A stretch of 64,000 bases of DNA from Candidatus Methanoliparum thermophilum (GTDB lineage: Archaea > Halobacteriota > Methanoliparia > Methanoliparales > Methanoliparaceae), in the NCBI GenBank assembly GCA_004212075.1, contig RXIF01000004.1, positions 124,001 to 188,000 on the forward strand, in the 5' to 3' direction. Of this stretch, positions 1-9,547 are shown one piece after another. The notes beneath the pieces are model-generated. The model was given only the letters and a program-made list of their open reading frames with translations, was not told the origin of the DNA and did no database searches. Made by a program: the position numbers and the translations under genes. Every line of letters begins with the position of its first letter. Position 1 is the stretch's first letter.

Positions 1-788
1 CTTACTGTTGCCTCACTGTCATCCCGTGCTACAGTTCTTGATACAACTTCGGTTTTACTATTTTCACCGTTTAAATAAATGACAGATCCAACATCCATCT
101 TAGAATCTTCTGATGCATATAACACTGTCTGATATAAAGCCGTTGCATTTTTTCCACAATATGTTACTGGAGACATCTGCAGATCTTTGACCGGATTCAT
201 ACAGATATAGTTACTGATATAGATTCCATTCTCTTCGATTATAACACCTGTTCTAGGCCTAACAAATATTTCAGGTCCCCAAAGATGAATCATGGTAAAA
301 GTAAGCTTTGCACCTTTTTTAATATACATCTCAGAGACGCCAATATGAAACGCATTATTCACTCCATGTAAAGCAGAACAGCCCGTTATTACATGTACCT
401 CTGCCCCCTCTTCTACTATGATAATATTATGCACATTTTGATGGGTGCTTTCTTTTGAGACAAAAAGACAGGATTGTATCGGAAACTCTACCTTTGCACC
501 TGGTTTTACATGTATGAAATAGCCATAATTTTGGTTTATATCTACCTCTTTTGTATATTCATCCTTATCCGGAGAGACAGCCTTCCACCAGTAATCCTTC
601 AGCCAATCATATTTTTTAAGGGCATCTACCGTATTAAGAATCTCTATATCTTCCAAATTTGATTTTTCTGCTAAGACAGAATGATCAATCTGTAAATAAG
701 AGCCTGAACGATTTTTCTCTTCAAGATCGAATCCTACCTTTAGAATATCCTCTTTATAATAACCATCTTGTTTATCATTTTTCGGCAT
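1..788 (-). CDS. sufB: SufB/SufD-family Fe-S cluster scaffold protein (partial, C-terminus beyond left edge)
   Basis: Open from ATG at 788 to the left window edge, so only the N-terminal 262 residues are seen. GGAGAT at 794-799 is a good ribosome binding site. The translated product reads MPKNDKQDGYYKEDILKVG and later has the beta-helix style of SufB/SufD, with segments such as VHVITGCSALHG and MIHLWGPEIFVRP. SufB with SufC forms the core scaffold that assembles Fe-S clusters in the cytosol. The gene lies 44 bases downstream of sufC on the same strand, the usual two-gene sufCB unit of methanogens. SufB versus SufD cannot be settled without the C-terminal half, but archaeal sufCB operons normally encode a single SufB-like partner. 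Confidence 0.87.
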   Translation of the reverse strand, partial: MPKNDKQDGYYKEDILKVGFDLEEKNRSGSYLQIDHSVLAEKSNLEDIEILNTVDALKKYDWLKDYWWKAVSPDKDEYTKEVDINQNYGYFIHVKPGAKVEFPIQSCLFVSKESTHQNVHNIIIVEEGAEVHVITGCSALHGVNNAFHIGVSEMYIKKGAKLTFTMIHLWGPEIFVRPRTGVIIEENGIYISNYICMNPVKDLQMSPVTYCGKNATALYQTVLYASEDSKMDVGSVIYLNGENSKTEVVSRTVARDDSEATV

Positions 789-832
789 TTTAATCTCCTT
801 TATCTAAATTGCAATTAATATCATTCGTATTG

Positions 833-1603
833 TTATTGTTCCTGACAAGTTCTTATACATTTTTCATAACCATTTTTTCTTATCCCGTCAAGGATCTCTT
901 TTGGATATCCAGAACAGGCAATCTTTCCTTTAAGCATTACGTGTGCCCTGTCTGCATTAATATAATCGAGTATTGTTGCAAGGTGCGTAATGATCAATCC
1001 CATCTTTTTTCTCCTGCTAGGTATAAGATCTCTCTCTAATAACTTCCCTATTATCTTTCCTATAAGTTCCATATTCTCTATATCCACTCCAGAATCAGGC
1101 TCATCGAACATAATAAAATCCGGTTGTTGTGCTATCAACTGCATTATTTCCGATCTTTTTATCTCGCCTCCTGAAAAACCATAATTAACATCTCGTGTTA
1201 AAAAATCTTCAGAAAAATTCAATTCTTTGGCAAGTTTCACAGCATCGTCGGTAATCTCGGTAGTTTTCTTACCCATGCATACATTTAACATTGTATTTAA
1301 AGATATACCACGAATAATTGGTGGATTCTGAAAAGCAATCCCTATTCCCATCTTGACTCGCTCGTCTGTTGGTAAATCTACAATATTTCTTCCTTTAAAG
1401 ATAATCTCACCACGAACTACCTTGTATCTAGATAGACCAAGTATAGATAATAGCAATGTAGTCTTACCTGACCCGTTTGGACCTAATAATACGTGTGTCT
1501 CGCCTTTCTCGATCATCAAATTTACATCTTTTAAAACATGCTGGCCATCAACATCGACAGCCAAATTTCTTATTTCTAAACTATATTTCAGTTTTATCAC
1601 CAT
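833..1603 (-). CDS. sufC: SufC, Fe-S cluster assembly ATPase
   Basis: ABC-type ATPase of 256 residues, about the normal SufC length. Walker A GPNGSGKT lies at residues 41-48, the signature FSGGE at 143-147, Walker B FIMFDEP at 163-169, and an H-loop histidine follows in ITHLATILD. The stretch GEIIFKGRNIVDLP and the tail with SGYPKEILDGIRKNGYEKC match SufC rather than a transporter ATPase, and no permease is nearby. It powers conformational change of the SufB scaffold encoded just downstream on the same strand. The upstream region is AT-rich and probably holds the promoter of the sufCB operon. Confidence 0.93.
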   Translation of the reverse strand: MVIKLKYSLEIRNLAVDVDGQHVLKDVNLMIEKGETHVLLGPNGSGKTTLLLSILGLSRYKVVRGEIIFKGRNIVDLPTDERVKMGIGIAFQNPPIIRGISLNTMLNVCMGKKTTEITDDAVKLAKELNFSEDFLTRDVNYGFSGGEIKRSEIMQLIAQQPDFIMFDEPDSGVDIENMELIGKIIGKLLERDLIPSRRKKMGLIITHLATILDYINADRAHVMLKGKIACSGYPKEILDGIRKNGYEKCIRTCQEQ

Positions 1604-1737
1604 CGGTTATATAATCTTATTTTACTCTTATTAATATTAAAAAATTATTTAATTTAAAAACTTATGCTATATTCTAAATCTGATTGAAAATTTAGTAAAT
1701 ATTAAATATAACCTAGGATATATACTTTAAAAAGAAT

Positions 1738-1822
1738 GCGGGGGTTACCGAGTCAGGTCAAAGGTGGTAGACTCAAGATCTACTCCCATAGGGGTTCGCC
1801 GGTTCGAATCCGGCCCCCCGCA
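1738..1822 (+). tRNA. tRNA-Leu (anticodon CAA)
   Basis: An 85-base class II tRNA with a long variable arm. Acceptor strands GCGGGGG (1738-1744) and CCCCCGC (1815-1821) pair fully, followed by discriminator A; CCA is not encoded. The anticodon stem is GTAGA/TCTAC around the loop CTCAAGA, giving anticodon CAA at 1774-1776, which reads UUG. The T arm is GCCGG-TTCGAAT-CCGGC. A TATA-like TTAAATATA sits about 30 bases upstream (1702-1710). All seven acceptor pairs are G-C, which fits growth at raised temperature. No intron is visible. Confidence 0.96.
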
Positions 1823-2203
1823 TAGAACAAAGAGATATATTATGCTTATAAGATATGGACTATTGTTTCTTATCTTTGCATTCGTTCCTATCCTAAATAG
1901 GTTTTGCTAATCTAAATATACAGTATTTATCCATTTTTTTAAATTGTTAATTATTATTTAGTGTAATATAACAAGAATACACATAATTTATTAATTATTA
2001 GTTCGGAATCACATCGTAAACTATATATAAAACTTAAACAAAGATCAAAATAGGGTATATAACGCGGCATCCCATCCCCTAAAATTTTTGCTGCGATACC
2101 CCTCTCTTTTTTTAATTTTTGTTCATCAACTATAATAAGAGGGTTGTTCAGAATGGATGAAGATGGAATGTATGATCTTATAATCCCGCCTGGTGTATCT
2201 AAA
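1823..2203. other. Intergenic stretch, no gene supported
   Basis: AT-rich 381-base gap between the tRNA and the 3' end of leuD. A T-rich run near 2105-2120 could end transcripts. A short plus-strand reading frame starts at 2153 ([18 protein letters not shown]) with a TATA-like tract near 2030. It runs into the antisense of leuD and stops after about 50 codons, so it may be the remnant of a gene start. Nothing else is convincing. Confidence 0.5.
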
Positions 2204-2692
2204 TTACAGATTTTTTATCCTCTTTTTTGTATATTCAAGCAATCCTTCCCTCATTATATTATTCAAGAACTCAGGAATAGGTGTTATTTTAAAGCTCATC
2301 CCTTTTGTTAAATCCTTTATTATACCTTCTTTTAGATCTATTTCCACTTCATCTCCTTCATCAATCTTGTCAGCATCTCTGCATTCAATAGGCGGTAAAC
2401 CTAGATTAATCGAGTTTCTGAAGAATATTCTTGCAAAAGATTTGGCAACAACGCAACTTATCCCAGCATACTTTATTGCAAGTGGTGCGTGTTCCCTGCT
2501 TGAGCCGCATCCAAAATTTTCACCTGCAACAATTATGTCTCCCTGCTTAATTTTTTCTCTAAAATCTGGTCTAACGCCGTCAAACAAGTATTTAGCCAAG
2601 TCTTCAGGATTATTTAAAGTTAAATATCTGCCTGGAATTATCGCATCGGTATCTACATCATCTCCAAAGATCCATGCTCTTCCTTTTATCAT
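2204..2692 (-). CDS. leuD: Isopropylmalate dehydratase/homoaconitase small subunit
   Basis: 162 residues, the normal size for the archaeal swivelling small subunit of the aconitase family. The hallmark [11 protein letters not shown] is present, as are the N-terminal [14 protein letters not shown] and the closing IIREGLLEY-type segment. It pairs with a large [4Fe-4S] subunit (not in the window) to isomerise isopropylmalate in leucine synthesis or homocitrate/homoaconitate in coenzyme B synthesis. The specificity loop after IIPGR reads YLTL. It is neither the YLRT associated with methanogen homoaconitase nor a clear isopropylmalate type, so the substrate is open. It overlaps the end of ribB by four bases and is last in a ribK-ribB-leuD transcription unit. 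Confidence 0.88.
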   Translation of the reverse strand: MIKGRAWIFGDDVDTDAIIPGRYLTLNNPEDLAKYLFDGVRPDFREKIKQGDIIVAGENFGCGSSREHAPLAIKYAGISCVVAKSFARIFFRNSINLGLPPIECRDADKIDEGDEVEIDLKEGIIKDLTKGMSFKITPIPEFLNNIMREGLLEYTKKRIKNL

Positions 2693-3393
2693 AATACACC
2701 TCTTTCTCTTCTCTTTTTATACTCATCGATAACATCCCGTCCTTCTACAAAGACTAATCCTTTATCATCAGCATATCTTTTAGCGTCATCCTTGGATAAA
2801 GCTTTACCGCTAATATCATCCAGCATCTCGCAGACAACCATTGCAGGTGTTATCTTTGCCATCTCTGCCAATGCTATCGATAATTCGGTCTGACCTCTTC
2901 GTTCATATATTAAATTATCTGATGCCCTCAACAAAGGCACATGTCCCGGGCAACGGAACTCCGATCCAAAATCAAACGATTTACCACTTAAGACGTCTTT
3001 CACCGCTCTACCTAATTCTCGTATCGTTAAAGATCGGTCTATATCTGTTATTCCGGTGAACGTATTGACATGATTTACCCACAAAGAGAATGCAGATTTT
3101 GAATCATATCTAAGATCTCCCTCTTTTTCTACTACTCTTAACAAGTTAGAATAACCATTGTTCTCCAACTTCTTTAAAAGGTCTGTTATGAAAGGAAGAT
3201 CGAATTTTTTTGCTGCATCTGGATGGATGGATACACATATCAACCCCCCGCCATCCTTTCGCATCATAGCTACATCTTTTGCAGTGGTAGATATCGCAGG
3301 AATAACGATATCTGTCTCCCCTTCTCTATCATCAGAATCAAAGAGTAAGATTGGTCTACCTCTTTTAATATCTTCTATCGCGTCTTTTATCAT
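2689..3393 (-). CDS. ribB: 3,4-dihydroxy-2-butanone 4-phosphate synthase
   Basis: 234 residues, matching stand-alone archaeal RibB. It converts ribulose 5-phosphate to dihydroxybutanone phosphate plus formate, supplying the four-carbon unit of riboflavin and hence FMN, FAD and F420 precursors. The N-terminal [15 protein letters not shown] loop carries the acidic substrate/metal residues. [11 protein letters not shown] and [15 protein letters not shown] are family-specific blocks. The start overlaps the 3' end of the riboflavin kinase gene by 29 bases, indicating coupled expression in a small riboflavin operon. Confidence 0.92.
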   Translation of the reverse strand: MIKDAIEDIKRGRPILLFDSDDREGETDIVIPAISTTAKDVAMMRKDGGGLICVSIHPDAAKKFDLPFITDLLKKLENNGYSNLLRVVEKEGDLRYDSKSAFSLWVNHVNTFTGITDIDRSLTIRELGRAVKDVLSGKSFDFGSEFRCPGHVPLLRASDNLIYERRGQTELSIALAEMAKITPAMVVCEMLDDISGKALSKDDAKRYADDKGLVFVEGRDVIDEYKKRRERGVL

Positions 3394-4066
3394 ATATTAC
3401 CTCCACTATATCCCCATCTTTCAGATTTAATCTTTTTCTTAAATTAATAGAGGCTATCAATTCGAGTAAATCCTCCGGATGATGTGTTCTCTCCGGTCGA
3501 ATTATAGCCCCTTCTACTAAATCACCATCCTTTTTAATCGTAGCTTTATAGCAAATTCCTCCACCAAAAGACCTTTCTTCTGATTTAAAAGGTTTTATTA
3601 TTATACCATCGACTCCGTTTAATTCTTTCCTTTTTAATATCTCGTCACCATAAATCTTTAGATTTAAAGTTCCTGGATAAGGATCAAAACCAAGTATCTC
3701 TTTTATCTGCTTTTTATATCCTTCTTGCGAGAGATAATATTGCCCCTCACCCAGCCCAGTAAATACCTCTCCTTTTATAACAATTGGGTCGTTTAACGAC
3801 TCGAATATATTAATATAATCTAGATACTCCTTCCTCAATATATCAAACCCTCTATTATTTATCTTAACATACTGTCCATTTTTTACTATATTTCTATCTA
3901 TCAACTTGAGATCCACCAACTCTTTTAACTTTCTGGCTGCAGTCTGTATGCTTGTGTTCATCTCCTTAGCCAATTTTGCAGAAGATATCTTGAACCATCT
4001 ATCACGTCCCATCAATGCAAGCCTCTTCAATGCCTCTTTATCAACCATCTCATCTATGAGATGCAT
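3365..4066 (-). CDS. ribK: CTP-dependent riboflavin kinase with N-terminal winged helix (RbkR type)
   Basis: 233 residues in two parts. Residues about 1-90 form a winged helix-turn-helix (SSAKLAKEMNTSIQTAARKL). Residues about 95-233 are the archaeal CTP-dependent riboflavin kinase (DUF120), with VFTGLGEGQYYLSQEGY, DPYPGTLNLKI and the C-terminal LKDGDIVEV. It makes FMN using CTP. In other archaea this fusion, called RbkR, also represses riboflavin genes. Here it heads the ribK-ribB-leuD unit, so autoregulation is plausible, and a palindrome lies in the divergent upstream gap. Kinase identity is secure; the regulatory role is inferred from the family. Confidence 0.92.
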   Translation of the reverse strand: MHLIDEMVDKEALKRLALMGRDRWFKISSAKLAKEMNTSIQTAARKLKELVDLKLIDRNIVKNGQYVKINNRGFDILRKEYLDYINIFESLNDPIVIKGEVFTGLGEGQYYLSQEGYKKQIKEILGFDPYPGTLNLKIYGDEILKRKELNGVDGIIIKPFKSEERSFGGGICYKATIKKDGDLVEGAIIRPERTHHPEDLLELIASINLRKRLNLKDGDIVEVIYDKRRDRRY

Positions 4067-4103
4067 CTTTTTTTTGATATTTAAAGTTTTTCATTGGCAA
4101 AGG

Positions 4104-4117
4104 TTAATAATTATTAA
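4104..4117. promoter_or_regulatory. 14-bp perfect palindrome between ribK and the AtpZ-like gene, candidate RbkR operator
   Basis: TTAATAATTATTAA is a perfect inverted repeat in the 69-base divergent gap. It lies 38 bases from the ribK start and 19 bases before the AtpZ-like start. Its place fits an operator for the winged-helix domain of ribK. The AT-only content means chance cannot be excluded. Confidence 0.3.
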
Positions 4118-4135
4118 TCGATAATAATAAAAATT

Positions 4136-4384
4136 GTGAATGATTCTTCTAAAAAATCGATGAGTAAGAAAGGATACAAAAGACCACTTTATATCCAAGT
4201 AGCTAGGTATATTGCCATCGGGACAGAGTTAGGTATGAGTATATCTATTATGACTCTTTTCGGATATATCTCATTTAAAAGATTACTAGGTGAAAATTTT
4301 GCCGCGATTGGAGTGGTTGTAGGTGTCGTACTCGGTTTTTTCTCAGGGATTTACTCGTTATATAAATTGGTTAAAGATAGATGA
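4136..4384 (+). CDS. AtpZ/AtpI-like small membrane protein
   Basis: 82 residues from a GTG start. A lysine-rich N-terminus is followed by two membrane helices (about residues 22-46 and 54-77). The pattern IAIGTELGMSISIMTLFGYISFKRLLG then VVLGFFSGIYSLYKLVKD matches the AtpZ/AtpI (F0F1 assembly or Mg2+ associated) family. An internal ATG nine codons in (MSKKGY) is another possible start. No ATP synthase genes are near, and archaea use A-type ATPases, so the role is unknown. It is divergent from ribK and about 140 bases before the glycosyltransferase gene. Confidence 0.6.
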   Translation: MNDSSKKSMSKKGYKRPLYIQVARYIAIGTELGMSISIMTLFGYISFKRLLGENFAAIGVVVGVVLGFFSGIYSLYKLVKDR

Positions 4385-4525
4385 TAGATACTATTATAAT
4401 TAAATTTTATAAAAACCATTATCGTATTGGTTAACGTTTTAAAAAAGTTTATTAGTATTTTAATTGATAACTAGAAAGTATCGGTCGTTATTAAATTATT
4501 AAATAGGTTACGATAGTAAAAATAA

Positions 4526-5692
4526 ATGTTTAAAAGGGGTGAATTCATAATCAGAAGAACGGATTTTAAAGATCTTGATATGATCTGCAATGATCATTTT
4601 CCAACCGTTTCAGTGATAGTATCTGCCTATAACGAAGAGCGAATATTACCCAGAACCATAAGATCTCTTCTTAAAGTGGATTATCCTAAAGAGAAGATAG
4701 AACTCATCTACGTATATGAAGATACATGTATAGATAGAACGGAATCAATCTTACGAGAGTTTGCAAGAATAGATGAACGAATAAAAGCTGTGAAGTATCA
4801 TGGTGGCAAAGCAGTCTGTCTTAATTATGGGATAAACCTATCTAAAGGGGATGTAATCTGTATACTCGATGCAGATCATTCGTTAGATAAAAATGCCATT
4901 AAAAGAGCGGTTAGCAGATTGTATCATGATGGGATCTATGCAGTTAGAGGAAGACCAAGGGTTATCAATAAAAAGGATAGTTTAATAGCAAGAATTACAG
5001 CTATCGAGAGGGATATAATAGAGCGCCTTATCTTCTATGGAAACCATGTCTTGAATGGTTTTGCTTATTTTGGCGGAAGTTTAGGTTTTTTCAAAAGAGA
5101 ACTCTTCGAAAAAGTAGGTCTATTTAACAGTGATAAGTTAACAGAGGATATAGATTTTTCGGCAAGAGTTTATGAGGCAGGATATACAATAATCATAGAT
5201 CCAACCATTATAAGTTGGGAAGAGACACCGTCTACGTTTAAAGGATGGTGGAATCAGAGAAAGAGATGGTGTAGAGGTTGGGTTCAATGTGCCATCGCGC
5301 ATATAATACCGATGCTGAAGAGCGATATCTCTCTGGCTAGAAAGATAGACGGAACTATGACCTGGTTATACAACTTTGTTCCTTTATTAACGATATCTTT
5401 CATCCCTTTATGTATAACTGCCCAAATATTGAATATAGAACTTATCGTACCTCCTTATTTGTGGGCATTGTTGCTATTGATACCACTGATTGCGGTAATC
5501 TTGACATTGATAGCGGACAAAAGATCGGGAGAGAGTTTTAGATGGAACGATATCATGTATGGTTTTTTAATGCCTGTTTACTTGATGCTATACGGTATAA
5601 TATCTGTATCTGCAATAGTAGATGAGTTCGTCCTTAAAAAACCACATATTTTTAACCATACTGAGAAAACAGGCAGCATGCTTAGCAATTAA
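4526..5692 (+). CDS. Membrane-bound family 2 glycosyltransferase, processive type
   Basis: 388 residues. A GT2 catalytic domain spans about residues 25-260 and is followed by three or four membrane helices. Visible motifs are VIVSAYNEE at the N-terminus, DADHS with the metal-binding DxD at about 115-117, the TEDIDFS acid at about 205-210, and QRKRW at about 244-248. This QxxRW motif is typical of processive synthases such as cellulose or hyaluronan synthase. It probably builds a surface polysaccharide or lipid-linked sugar at the cytoplasmic membrane. It stands alone between the AtpZ-like gene and convergent mmp10, and the sugar cannot be deduced. Confidence 0.85.
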   Translation: MFKRGEFIIRRTDFKDLDMICNDHFPTVSVIVSAYNEERILPRTIRSLLKVDYPKEKIELIYVYEDTCIDRTESILREFARIDERIKAVKYHGGKAVCLNYGINLSKGDVICILDADHSLDKNAIKRAVSRLYHDGIYAVRGRPRVINKKDSLIARITAIERDIIERLIFYGNHVLNGFAYFGGSLGFFKRELFEKVGLFNSDKLTEDIDFSARVYEAGYTIIIDPTIISWEETPSTFKGWWNQRKRWCRGWVQCAIAHIIPMLKSDISLARKIDGTMTWLYNFVPLLTISFIPLCITAQILNIELIVPPYLWALLLLIPLIAVILTLIADKRSGESFRWNDIMYGFLMPVYLMLYGIISVSAIVDEFVLKKPHIFNHTEKTGSMLSN

Positions 5693-5722
5693 GTTAATGA
5701 TATATCCAACAATATCTTTTTT

Positions 5723-6955
5723 CTAAACTCCATAAAAGTTTATCATTTCGATCAATTTTCTGAATCCTTCCATCTCTTCTTCTATTACTTCTTCTTTTGT
5801 CATTGAGATGCTTGCCTCGCCATCAGCCGTAAGTTTATCAGGTCCGCGTATTATCAATCTACCAATACCATCTCTGCACAAAACCTCTTCAATCTCTTTA
5901 TCATGAACGAATGCTCGTCCTGGGAATATTACGGTCTCTTTGATCTCTTTAAGATCTATCTTTTTTATATCCTCGATAGTTATTAGACATGCTATATCTT
6001 TTTCTACAGAGATAATATTGACTTTATCCGTTATTTTCAAGAAAATTTCGTTTAATATAGGAGCAGAAACTTTTCCTGTCAAGATTGTTGCCTCTTTTTT
6101 GATTTTAGGAAGTTTTTTAAGCATTTCTTCTTCATATCTTATAGTATAAGGTGATTTTAATTGTGGATCCCATAACGGAGTTCCTGTTACCCTAAAAGAG
6201 AAGTTTTTATCTATCTCTGTAACAAGTTCCTTGAAATATTCGATAGAATGTGGTTTTATACCCTCTATAATAGGATCGTTTCTTAAAATCAATCCTTCTT
6301 CCCTATTATTGGCAAACCTCATAAGAATAAAACCCTTTACTCCCATCTCTTCGAGATCGGATGCTGTCTTATATAGATCTTCTCCATCGTTAACGCCTGG
6401 TATTATAACAGATGCCGCATATACATCTGAACTCTCACAAAACCTCTTTAAATTTTTGATAGATGCTTTTGGAGTTCTATCATTCATCCATTCTCTTCTA
6501 AGATCCAAATTTGTTGAAAACACAGTATAAGAGACCTCTAAAACATTATTTTTAAGCAAAAGATCTGCTTCTTTACCTATCTCACTATCAAATCCTTTAC
6601 CGCTTGTATAATTCAACTGAATTGGCATCTCCATATCTTTTAATCTATCTGTCAATGGAATAAGAGCAGGGTAGCAACTTAAATCTCCACCAGCACTTAT
6701 TCTTATTATATCTCCACCATAAACATTATAATTAAGATAAACGTTGTTCAAGACCATATCTACAGGAAAAAATCCAAAAGAGCTCTCTCTTATACTATAA
6801 GTACAGTAATCACACCCCTTTTTGTATGGTGGGCAATACTTGCAGCCCAAAGGCTCCTTTGATATATGACCTTTAAAATAACAGTATCTACAAAATCCTC
6901 TGCAATCAATGCCAGGACTTCCGCCGACATCTGCTAGAATACTATTTTTAATCAT
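5723..6955 (-). CDS. mmp10: Methanogenesis marker protein 10, MCR arginine C-methyltransferase (radical SAM)
   Basis: 410 residues, full length for Mmp10. The family-specific start ILADVGGSPGIDCRGFCRYC contains the radical SAM cysteines C18, C22 and C25. Further cysteine pairs follow in GCKYCPPYKKGCDYC, plus a corrinoid/SAM-type C-terminal part. Mmp10 methylates the C-delta carbon of an active-site arginine of methyl-coenzyme M reductase alpha, so the genome should encode MCR. Its ATG overlaps the stop of the upstream membrane protein gene (TAATG), indicating translational coupling. It lies just downstream of the mtr operon on the same strand. Confidence 0.95.
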   Translation of the reverse strand: MIKNSILADVGGSPGIDCRGFCRYCYFKGHISKEPLGCKYCPPYKKGCDYCTYSIRESSFGFFPVDMVLNNVYLNYNVYGGDIIRISAGGDLSCYPALIPLTDRLKDMEMPIQLNYTSGKGFDSEIGKEADLLLKNNVLEVSYTVFSTNLDLRREWMNDRTPKASIKNLKRFCESSDVYAASVIIPGVNDGEDLYKTASDLEEMGVKGFILMRFANNREEGLILRNDPIIEGIKPHSIEYFKELVTEIDKNFSFRVTGTPLWDPQLKSPYTIRYEEEMLKKLPKIKKEATILTGKVSAPILNEIFLKITDKVNIISVEKDIACLITIEDIKKIDLKEIKETVIFPGRAFVHDKEIEEVLCRDGIGRLIIRGPDKLTADGEASISMTKEEVIEEEMEGFRKLIEMINFYGV

Positions 6956-8433
6956 TAATATAACTCCTCGTTTTCTATTAATTTTTTAGCCGACATCTTT
7001 CTAAGAATTAATGATACAGGAATGGCATATATCAGGATAAAAAATGAGATAAGTAGGATAGTAGTCGAATTAAATGCTATACCGGCATATTCTGCTATCA
7101 AAGGCATATAAAGTACAGGAATATAACAGGGAGTAACCAGAAGTATTGAAAGTAGCATTATATACGGCATATTTGGAGGAAATGACATATCTTCAGGTGT
7201 TGGAGACGTGATATTTTGATAAACAGCAAAATTAGCGCTTATAATGCTCGTTGCAAAGATCAACGGAGTATATGGAAAAGGATTAGATCCAAAGATCAAA
7301 GAAAGAATGATAAGCACGATTATCGAATAAATCATCCCTACGATCGTTGCAGAGAAAGAAATAGAATCCACAATCTGTTCTTTTTTTATAGGAAGTGTCT
7401 TTTGTATCCAGATTGTATTTTTTTCTCTAGCAAACCTTCTCTGTACCATTGCAGAAGTCCCCATAACCATGAATAATATAGTTATAAATATTATCCCACC
7501 AAAACCCTGCCATATATCAGAGCCAGGTAACATTCTAAATAATGGCAAAAGCAAGAATATAAACAGATACAGTAATGGTGTATATATCACTCTCGTTCTA
7601 ACTATCGATAGAAACTCTTTCTTAATAAGAACACCGATTGTGCTACCGATCATGGAGAATACTACGAGTGGCTTTTTTTCTCTACTGTCTTCTATCGGTT
7701 TTACTATAAAATCGTATTGAGATCTAAGAGAATAAAAGAAGATTCCGACGAATAATAGATACCACAGCACGAGAGCAAGAAAATAGATAAGTACCGCAGA
7801 TAAATTAGAATTCAACGTCTCTATAGTAAGATTAGATATTATAAAATTTGGTAATATATTATAAAGAAGACTCGGACTCAAAAAATAAAAGATAGATCCA
7901 ATGATTGCTATTATCGGGAGTACTATGATCAAACTCCGCCTATTCTCTATGACCATTCTTATCCCTGCAGCAACCATGTTTAGTATTCCTATAAAGAATA
8001 CCAACGATAAAGCTAAAGGGATGGATAGATATAACTGTATTCCAAGGTTATGAAGAAGGATAATAATACATAAGAATATTATCGGTAGGATGAAGAGAAT
8101 GATAGTCGAGATAGATGTAAACTGTATCGACATAAAATATTCTCTTGGGTTTACTGACGTCGTTAAAACGAAATCTGCGTCCTCTTTTGGTGCACGCAAA
8201 CCTCTTCCTCTAAACGCATTCATTATAGGAATTATAAAAACTATTCCAAAGATTATAGGAAGATATTTTATAAAAAGGTCTATCATGCTGGATATATAGT
8301 AAGAGATAGTGATAAGAATACCACCCATAAGTATATAGAATATAATAAATCCTATTACCGTTCCTTTTGATTTAAAAATCATATGAAATGCGTTCAAAAC
8401 TTTGTAACGCGTTATCGTAAATGAATTGAACAT
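6955..8433 (-). CDS. Polytopic membrane protein, ABC-2 permease-like
   Basis: 492 residues with about twelve hydrophobic helices in two halves. A charged linker near residues 240-270 contains REKKPLVVFSMIG. The N-terminal part RYKVLNAFHMIFKSKG, followed by a helix, resembles permease subunits of ABC-2 type exporters. No ATPase gene is adjacent. The gene overlaps mmp10 at its 3' end and follows mtrH on the same strand, with a 129-base gap holding an AT-rich tract. What it moves is not known; the permease assignment rests on architecture only. Confidence 0.5.
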   Translation of the reverse strand: MFNSFTITRYKVLNAFHMIFKSKGTVIGFIIFYILMGGILITISYYISSMIDLFIKYLPIIFGIVFIIPIMNAFRGRGLRAPKEDADFVLTTSVNPREYFMSIQFTSISTIILFILPIIFLCIIILLHNLGIQLYLSIPLALSLVFFIGILNMVAAGIRMVIENRRSLIIVLPIIAIIGSIFYFLSPSLLYNILPNFIISNLTIETLNSNLSAVLIYFLALVLWYLLFVGIFFYSLRSQYDFIVKPIEDSREKKPLVVFSMIGSTIGVLIKKEFLSIVRTRVIYTPLLYLFIFLLLPLFRMLPGSDIWQGFGGIIFITILFMVMGTSAMVQRRFAREKNTIWIQKTLPIKKEQIVDSISFSATIVGMIYSIIVLIILSLIFGSNPFPYTPLIFATSIISANFAVYQNITSPTPEDMSFPPNMPYIMLLSILLVTPCYIPVLYMPLIAEYAGIAFNSTTILLISFFILIYAIPVSLILRKMSAKKLIENEELY

Positions 8434-8562
8434 GACATCTCTTCCTCTGAAAAATTTTAAACAATAATGTAATATTAATCTTTTGAATCGATACTCTTAA
8501 AAAGATATAAAGAAAAATATAAAGATAAAAAGTAAAAAAATAAAAATATTGATAATTTTTGA

Positions 8563-9540
8563 TTATTCTACCATCTTAAATAACGGATGTGTATCGATAG
8601 GAGTTATACCGTGTTCTGCCTGATTTGCATCAGCCATCATTATATCCACCATTCCGCATAAAGGAAATACCAGCGTGGAATTCTCTATTGGGCCATATAA
8701 GACAAAATCTTGACCAGAAATTATCGGTATGATATTAGAACCTATATCACACATTTTAAAAACGTCTGCTCCTTCTCCGATCCATACCCCTTTTTCAGGG
8801 TGTTCGGAATGTGCCTTCCTGTAATTTTTTAGCCAGACCCATGCAGAGGGAACATTATGTATTCCTAACCCTACAGGAACTCCAAATAAAGATTTTATTA
8901 CATATCCTGCAGCAACAGAAGATCCTGCACCCGAGCCTATTGGCATAGACGCCGCATCTACTATTATCTTGTCCAGCCCTAGATCCTTTGATAAATCCAA
9001 TAAACCTTTATCAACAAGTCCTGCTCCTGTTTTAAGCAAATCTACTTTACCATTAACCGTTGCATCCCTTGGATTAAACGCTAAAACAATAGAAGATGTA
9101 ATATCCATATCTTTGAGTGCTTTTAACTCATCTTCCGTACAGGAGACGTTTAATGAGTTGTACATTGCCTTATCTGAAAGACCGACCTCATGAGTATACT
9201 TTATTCCTGCAATCTTTGCAGTTACATCCGTAGAATCTATTAAAAATGGCGTATCACTAACTTTTGTACAAAAGTTAATATATTTCTCCATCGCTTCAGG
9301 TGCTTCCGCAAATATTTGTATTATTGCAGGATTACCCGTCATATCAGACATCTCATCCTGTTTGTTGATCAATTCTTCCGCTTTTTTTTCGTCTATTACT
9401 CCTTTCACATCATCTTTTACGATCTTATGACCTGCATAAAATATCGTTCCAGCCAAGACTGTTGGTATCTCACCTGGCTGTCCTCCTATCTTAATTCCTG
9501 CAAAATCAACCACTTTTTGTTCTTTACTATATATAAACAT
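8563..9540 (-). CDS. mtrH: Tetrahydromethanopterin S-methyltransferase subunit H
   Basis: 325 residues, a TIM-barrel methyltransferase subunit. MtrH moves the methyl group between methyl-tetrahydro(sarcina)pterin and the corrinoid of MtrA. Recognisable blocks are VGGQPGEIPT-type KIGGQPGEIPTVLAGTIFY near the N-terminus, DAASMPIGSGAGSS in the middle, and a C-terminus ending in DTHPLFKMVE. It is the last gene of the eight-gene operon, seven bases after mtrG. It is soluble and peripheral, and no membrane helix is seen. The 3' gap before the membrane protein gene is AT-rich and may hold the operon terminator. Confidence 0.97.
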   Translation of the reverse strand: MFIYSKEQKVVDFAGIKIGGQPGEIPTVLAGTIFYAGHKIVKDDVKGVIDEKKAEELINKQDEMSDMTGNPAIIQIFAEAPEAMEKYINFCTKVSDTPFLIDSTDVTAKIAGIKYTHEVGLSDKAMYNSLNVSCTEDELKALKDMDITSSIVLAFNPRDATVNGKVDLLKTGAGLVDKGLLDLSKDLGLDKIIVDAASMPIGSGAGSSVAAGYVIKSLFGVPVGLGIHNVPSAWVWLKNYRKAHSEHPEKGVWIGEGADVFKMCDIGSNIIPIISGQDFVLYGPIENSTLVFPLCGMVDIMMADANQAEHGITPIDTHPLFKMVE

Positions 9541-9547
9541 CTATGTT

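Noticed and set aside
2153-2310. Short frame starting [15 protein letters not shown]
   Set aside because: It stops after about 50 codons and mostly overlaps leuD antisense. The first 18 residues look protein-like, but nothing supports a gene.
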